From Labilithrix sp. (lineage in GTDB: Bacteria; Myxococcota_A; Polyangia; Polyangiales; Polyangiaceae): 38,524 bases of DNA. Below, one piece after another: positions 34,361-38,524 of this stretch. Within the stretch, counting starts at the first letter, position 1, and each line of letters opens with the position of its first letter. The DNA lies in assembly GCA_028287065.1 (NCBI GenBank), contig JAQBQJ010000172.1:1-38524 (forward strand), in the 5' to 3' direction. The position numbers and the translations under genes were made by a program. The notes below the pieces were generated by a model, which searched no databases, had not been told where the DNA came from, and saw only the letters and a program-made list of their open reading frames with translations.

Positions 34361-36277
34361 ATGAAGCGCGACACCGCCCTGTGGCTCGTCTGCATGCTCG
34401 TGGCGTCGGTCGGCCTCGTCGCGTCCCTCTGGGTCGTGCCCTACATCCCCACGGCCGACGGCCCGCAGCACGTGCTGTCGGCGCACATCGAGAACCACTT
34501 CTCCGACGCGGGATCGCCCTATCCCGACTACTACCGGGTCCTCCCGCAGTACGCGGGAAAGGGGTTCTCGCTCGTGTTCGGCCCGCTCGAGAGCATGCTG
34601 CCGTGGCGGCTCGCGCTCCGGCTGACGCTTTCGCTGATGGCGCTCGCGTTCGCGTGGGGGTTTGCGCTCGTGGTGCTGGCGCTCGACGGCGCGCGCGCGG
34701 AGAAGCGCCGGCCCATCGCGATGCTCGGTTTCCTGATCGCCCTCCCGTGGGCGCTCTACATGGGGTTCTTCGCGTTCGTCATCGGCACGACGCTCGGGCT
34801 GTACACGCTCGCGTTCGTGCTGCACCGGCCGCCGGCCACGGCAGCACGGCATGCGCTCCTCGCGTTCTTGCTCCTGCTGCAGGGCGTCTGCCACGTCTTC
34901 ACGGCGATCCTGACCGGGGCGGTGGTCGCCGTCCTGCTCGTGGCGGATGCGCCCGCGGGCGCCCGCCTGCGTGCGGTCGGACGGGCCGCGCTGGCCTCCG
35001 CCCCCGCGATCGGGCTGCTCGGTCTGACGTTCCTCGAGCGGAACATGCATGCGAGCCAGCACCAGCCGCACGCCGAATGGGAGCTCGGTGCGCGGGCGAG
35101 CGAGCTCTCCCGCTGGTTCGTCCCGGGCGCGGGGTTCGGCGGATGGCTCGTGATGGGGCTGGTCGTCGGCGGGCTCGCGACCACGCTGCTGCGCGTGCGC
35201 CGGAAGGAGGCGGTGCCCGCGACGGAGCAACGGGTCGCGTGGCTCGGGCTGGCGCTGCTCCTCCTCACGCTGCTCGCGCCGATTCACGTCCCGAGCTGGC
35301 AGCTCATGGCGCCGCGTTTCGCCCTGCTCGCGGCGGTGCTCGGGCTCGCGCTGCTCCGCGTGCCGGAGCGCCTCTCGCCGCGCGCGAAAACGGCGCTGGT
35401 TCCGACCGTCACGGCGCTTTGCCTGGGGTGGGACCTCGCGTCCGCGAAGCTGCATCGCGACCTCGCCACAGGATGCGGCCAGGCGCTCGCGGGCCTCGAT
35501 GCGCCGTTGCACTTCGAAGGGCCTCGATTGCCGGTGATCCTCGACGGCTTCTGCGGCGCTCCTCCGGAGCACGCGGAGAGCCCGGTGCCGTGGGCGGCGA
35601 TGGCGTTCAACAGCAACCTCCTCTATCTGGTCGACCATGGAGGCGTTGCGGCGAAGCTGTTCAACGGAGCGCCGTCGATCCACGCGATCGCGTTCCGTGG
35701 CTCGCGGATGCCGCCGCCGCCGGATCCGCGCGCGCAGAGCTTCGCGGGAACCCACTGGGACGCGCAAGATCCGAAGCTCCGCGAGGGCGTACTGACCGAG
35801 CTGGCGGCGAACGGAATGCCGTTCGAGGGCATCCAGGTCGTCGGCGGCGGCGCGGCGGACTTCGCGGTGTTCACGCGACGTGGATACGTGCCGGAATACC
35901 AGAATGCGTCGTTGTTGATTGCTCGTTACGAAGGATGTCCGGCGGAGCTGGTATTGCCGGCCGGGGCGCTGGACCGAGAATCCGTCTATTTCGAATATGG
36001 TCTCTTCTCTCGATACATGATTACCGACGAACCGCGCGCCCTCGCGAAGACGGCAGTCGATCGTCATTCACCTTCACGCGAAGACGGAATTCATGTCCCG
36101 CTTCCCGGACGTCCCTGCGGGGACGTGTGGCTGCGCGTGGTCTGGGACACGGAGGGATCGTCGTCGTTCTCTCCCGGTGACCGGGCATGCGCGAACGCCG
36201 GGCCCGACGGCCGATTCGTCGCGACGGTGAGCGCCGCGCATCCGGCGGTCGCGTGCATGTCGGGAGGCGGTCCATGA
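34361..36277 (+). CDS. Polytopic membrane protein, GT-C glycosyltransferase-like
   Basis: The 638-residue protein has about ten hydrophobic helices up to residue 370, then a soluble, probably periplasmic, region. The first loop holds YIPTADGPQHV with an acidic residue before the GPQH motif, where GT-C enzymes carry a catalytic Asp. This suggests a lipid-linked sugar transferase, but homology is not clear. ATG 34361 is chosen over an in-frame ATG at 34289, which would place hydrophilic sequence ahead of the first helix. Its stop overlaps the next start (ATGA), so the two are translationally coupled. Confidence 0.78.
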   Translation: MKRDTALWLVCMLVASVGLVASLWVVPYIPTADGPQHVLSAHIENHFSDAGSPYPDYYRVLPQYAGKGFSLVFGPLESMLPWRLALRLTLSLMALAFAWGFALVVLALDGARAEKRRPIAMLGFLIALPWALYMGFFAFVIGTTLGLYTLAFVLHRPPATAARHALLAFLLLLQGVCHVFTAILTGAVVAVLLVADAPAGARLRAVGRAALASAPAIGLLGLTFLERNMHASQHQPHAEWELGARASELSRWFVPGAGFGGWLVMGLVVGGLATTLLRVRRKEAVPATEQRVAWLGLALLLLTLLAPIHVPSWQLMAPRFALLAAVLGLALLRVPERLSPRAKTALVPTVTALCLGWDLASAKLHRDLATGCGQALAGLDAPLHFEGPRLPVILDGFCGAPPEHAESPVPWAAMAFNSNLLYLVDHGGVAAKLFNGAPSIHAIAFRGSRMPPPPDPRAQSFAGTHWDAQDPKLREGVLTELAANGMPFEGIQVVGGGAADFAVFTRRGYVPEYQNASLLIARYEGCPAELVLPAGALDRESVYFEYGLFSRYMITDEPRALAKTAVDRHSPSREDGIHVPLPGRPCGDVWLRVVWDTEGSSSFSPGDRACANAGPDGRFVATVSAAHPAVACMSGGGP

Positions 36278-37872
36278 GGCGGCTCGCGCGGCCCGAGCTC
36301 GTGCTTGCGGCGTTCGGAGCGCTGCTCCTCGGGGTCACGTTCCTGCCTCGGCTCCGCGGCGAGTACGTGTGGGACGACGTGTATTACGTGCGTGACAACG
36401 TGGCGCTCCAGCAGGGCTCGCTGCGCGCGATGTTCACGCAAGCGATGTGGGGGACGGCGGCGCCTACGCCCGCGCAGTTCTACCGGCCGGTGCCGATGCT
36501 CACGCTGTGGCTGCAGGCGCACGTCACGGGAATGTCGTTGCCGGCGTTCCGAGCGGGCAACCTGGTGTTGCATGCGGCGTGCGGCGGCCTGCTCGTGGCG
36601 TGGCTACGGAAGCAAGGGGTCGGCGCGTGGATCGCGGTGGTCACGGGCCTCGCCTTCCTCGTGCACCCGAGCGTGACGGAGTCCGTGCTCTGGGTGATGG
36701 GCAGGCACGACCTGATGGCGACGGCGTTCACGTTGACGGCGCTCCTCGTGTGGCCCGCGGAGGACGGCGGTCATCGCGTGAGGAAGGCGCTCGTCGCGAG
36801 CGTGTGCGGCGGGCTCGCGTTCCTGTCGAAGGAGCCGTTCGCGTTCGTCCCCGCGCTCCTCGCGATGCAGCACGTCTACGGACGTTGGCGCGCGGGGCTG
36901 CCTCTGCGCGATCGAGGGCTTGCGCTCCTCGCGGGTCCGGTCGTCGCGGCGCTCGCGGTCGTGGGCATCCGCGCGGCGGCGGGTGTGTCGACGTCGAGCT
37001 CCGCGGTCTCGGCGTCGCTCGCAGCGCTCGCGCGCGCGTACGCGACGGTCCTTGCACATTACACCCATCAACTCGCGACGTGGTCGAACGGGATGACGGC
37101 GGAGAGCTGGGTGCTCCAGCTCGACGACGCGGTCGTGACGACGCTCTTCGTGCTCGCGGCGGCGTTCGCAGCTCTGGCGGTCGCCGTGCGGCGGGGGTCG
37201 ATGCCTGCGGCGGGCGCGCTTCTCGGCGTGGGCATGTTCGCGCTGGTGCTCTCGCCGCTCGTCCTCGCGCTTCCGTTCACGGGGATGTTCGGGAATCGGT
37301 ATGCGTATTTCCCCCTGGTCTGCGCGTTCGTCGTGCTCGCGCACGGCGCGGAGTGGGTCGCGCCTCGGGTGGTGGGCGCAGCGCCGAGGCTGGTTCCGGT
37401 CGTGATGGGCGCAGCGGGGATCGCCGTCGTGCTCTCGGCGGTCAGCACGGCGGCGGAGGCTGCGTTGTGGCGCGATCCGGTCACGCTGTTCGGAGCGGAC
37501 GTGGAGCGCGCCCCACGCGATGCGAAGGCGCTCTATCACTACGCGCATGCGGTCGGGCGGGCGCGGGGCTGCGGAGATGCCGCGCCGCTGTACCAGCGGG
37601 CCGTGGAGTCCGATCCCTCGTACCTGCGCGCGTGGCACAACCTGGCGGGCTGCATGATCAACCTGCGGCGCTTCGATGTGGCGGTGATCGCGAGCGAACG
37701 CGCGCTGGAGCTGTCGCAAGGCGCGGCGCGCGACGAGTACAACCTCGGCGTGGCGCTGGTGGGCGCTCGGCGCAAGATCGACGGGCTCGCGCATCTCGAG
37801 CGGGCGGTCGAGCTGGAGCCGGATTTCCAGCCGGCGCGAGCAGCGCTCGCGAGCGCCCGCGCGCAGCCGTAG
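36274..37872 (+). CDS. TMTC-like GT-C membrane protein with TPR tail
   Basis: The 532-residue protein begins with a helix followed by YVWDDVYYVRDN, the DD motif of the TMTC/PMT-like GT-C group, then FYRPVPML and LVLHAACGGLL, both typical of this family. About nine to eleven helices reach residue 420. The C-terminal 110 residues hold two to three TPR units (ALYHYAHAVGRARG, YLRAWHNLAGCMINL, DEYNLGVALVG). Animal TMTCs O-mannosylate proteins; bacterial relatives are mostly uncharacterised. It overlaps the preceding gene by four bases, and the pair probably glycosylates the same target (inference). Confidence 0.85.
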   Translation: MRRLARPELVLAAFGALLLGVTFLPRLRGEYVWDDVYYVRDNVALQQGSLRAMFTQAMWGTAAPTPAQFYRPVPMLTLWLQAHVTGMSLPAFRAGNLVLHAACGGLLVAWLRKQGVGAWIAVVTGLAFLVHPSVTESVLWVMGRHDLMATAFTLTALLVWPAEDGGHRVRKALVASVCGGLAFLSKEPFAFVPALLAMQHVYGRWRAGLPLRDRGLALLAGPVVAALAVVGIRAAAGVSTSSSAVSASLAALARAYATVLAHYTHQLATWSNGMTAESWVLQLDDAVVTTLFVLAAAFAALAVAVRRGSMPAAGALLGVGMFALVLSPLVLALPFTGMFGNRYAYFPLVCAFVVLAHGAEWVAPRVVGAAPRLVPVVMGAAGIAVVLSAVSTAAEAALWRDPVTLFGADVERAPRDAKALYHYAHAVGRARGCGDAAPLYQRAVESDPSYLRAWHNLAGCMINLRRFDVAVIASERALELSQGAARDEYNLGVALVGARRKIDGLAHLERAVELEPDFQPARAALASARAQP

Positions 37873-37907
37873 GACTCGCGCTACCCTCGCGCGATGGACG
37901 TGACGCG

Positions 37908-38524
37908 ATGTCGATGACGATCACGCTCGTCGTTGCGCCGAACGGCGTGGCGATCCCGGAGGAGGAGCAGGCGAAGGTCGCGTCGCCGAAGCTCCTGTGG
38001 ACGCTCGCCCCGGTGGCGGCAGCGCTGGCGCGTCCGATGCTGCCGAACCCGACCACGCCGACGGAGCTGAAGACGACGCTGGTCCACGACGAAGAGATCG
38101 CGTGCGTGTGGCAGGTGGGACCGTGGATCATCCATGGCAGTGATCTCCGTGGGGGCTCGCTGAGCGCGTTCCAGGAGCTGGTGCGGCTGGCGCGTGGACG
38201 GAGCGCGGGCGCGAGCGCGCTCGAAGCGCCGGCGCCGTTGTTCGTGATGTCGGGGTGTGGTGCGGACGAGGGATTACCGGTGGGCTTCATCGTGCAGATG
38301 GCGACGAAGGAGGCGCCGCTGCCGATGGTGAGCTTCCCGTTGCCGCGCGACGTGCAGACGATGTGGCTGGTGGCGAAGCGGTTGGATCTGAACGCGAGGC
38401 TCGGCGACGAGGCGGTGAAGGCGGCGCTGGCGGACGTCGCGGCGGTGCGCGCGAGCCATGGCGGGGAGATGGCGGCGGCGTTCGAGCCGATGATGAGGGT
38501 GCTGCGGGAGAAGCATGGGGTCGT
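37908..38524 (+). CDS. Unknown protein, 3' end outside window
   Basis: The frame starting at ATG 37908 (MSMTITLVVAPNGVAIP) stays open to the last base, giving at least 205 residues. Third positions are nearly all G or C, supporting real coding, and the minus-strand frames here are shadows. Notable stretches are ACVWQVGPWIIHGSD and PLFVMSGCGADEG. I do not recognise the family and see no signal or membrane helix, so it is probably cytoplasmic. It begins 35 bases after the TMTC-like gene and could be in the same transcript. Confidence 0.7.
   Translation, partial: MSMTITLVVAPNGVAIPEEEQAKVASPKLLWTLAPVAAALARPMLPNPTTPTELKTTLVHDEEIACVWQVGPWIIHGSDLRGGSLSAFQELVRLARGRSAGASALEAPAPLFVMSGCGADEGLPVGFIVQMATKEAPLPMVSFPLPRDVQTMWLVAKRLDLNARLGDEAVKAALADVAAVRASHGGEMAAAFEPMMRVLREKHGV

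Noticed and set aside
34160-36067. Minus-strand open frame of about 635 codons over the GT-C-like gene
   Set aside because: It is Arg/Glu/His-rich without any motif, and the plus strand has clear transmembrane coding with strong third-position bias.

Overview
The window is very G+C-rich (about 70% by eye), with a strong G/C bias at third codon positions, many GTG-type starts and an unusual density of predicted lipoproteins. This fits Myxococcota, most likely the Polyangia side (Sorangium/Labilithrix-like); the assignment rests on gene content and composition, not on a marker gene. I see no rRNA, tRNA, CRISPR array, insertion sequence or phage gene. Both window ends cut genes.

Layout. 1-3495: a GH15 glucan/trehalose hydrolase (5' end missing) and an M1 aminopeptidase, both plus strand. 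3521-4970: two minus-strand lipoproteins, an MBL-fold hydrolase and a small carrier of a cysteine-rich SH3-like domain. 5125-8741: a signalling block with a membrane-anchored Ser/Thr kinase, a TPR/PEGA-like envelope protein and an FHA/AAA+/HTH regulator whose AAA+ core is degenerate. 9074-11261: two secreted proteins in tandem, a C39-like cysteine peptidase and a c-type (GH22-like) lysozyme, both ending in the same SH3-like domain as the protein at 4473-4970; a perfect 13-bp hairpin closes the pair. 11361-14638: an MMPL/RND lipid-type exporter followed by a 3-beta-HSD-like SDR, with a zinc MDR dehydrogenase facing them. 15953-19200: a short Omp85-type barrel without POTRA domains, translationally coupled to a DUF4056 protein. 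19190-23966 (minus): a compact hopanoid operon hpnA-hpnH-shc-hpnG. 24060-25401: a four-helix membrane protein and a tandem universal stress protein. 25471-29507: three lipoproteins (proline/threonine linker plus cysteine-rich tail; a 379-aa protein with a C-terminal helix and Arg6; an 11-fold cysteine-rich repeat protein) and a 45-codon basic protein. 29699-31336: a lipoprotein with a possible clan CD (gingipain/caspase-like) His/Cys dyad. 31330-34007: an MFS transporter and another lipoprotein. 34361-38524: two overlapping GT-C-like membrane proteins, the second TMTC-like with TPRs, and a 3'-open unknown gene.

How they may work together. The clearest pathway is hopanoid synthesis: Shc cyclises squalene, HpnH adds adenosyl, HpnG removes adenine, and HpnA is a family-typical SDR. 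Squalene-forming genes (hpnC, hpnD, hpnE) are not in the window. The MMPL exporter, the second SDR, the MDR and the Omp85-like barrel next door could modify or move a lipid, but that is inference. The most novel-looking element is the secreted wall-degrading pair (peptidase and animal-like lysozyme) that shares a candidate targeting domain with a third lipoprotein; in a predatory lineage such a pair would suit prey lysis or wall remodelling.
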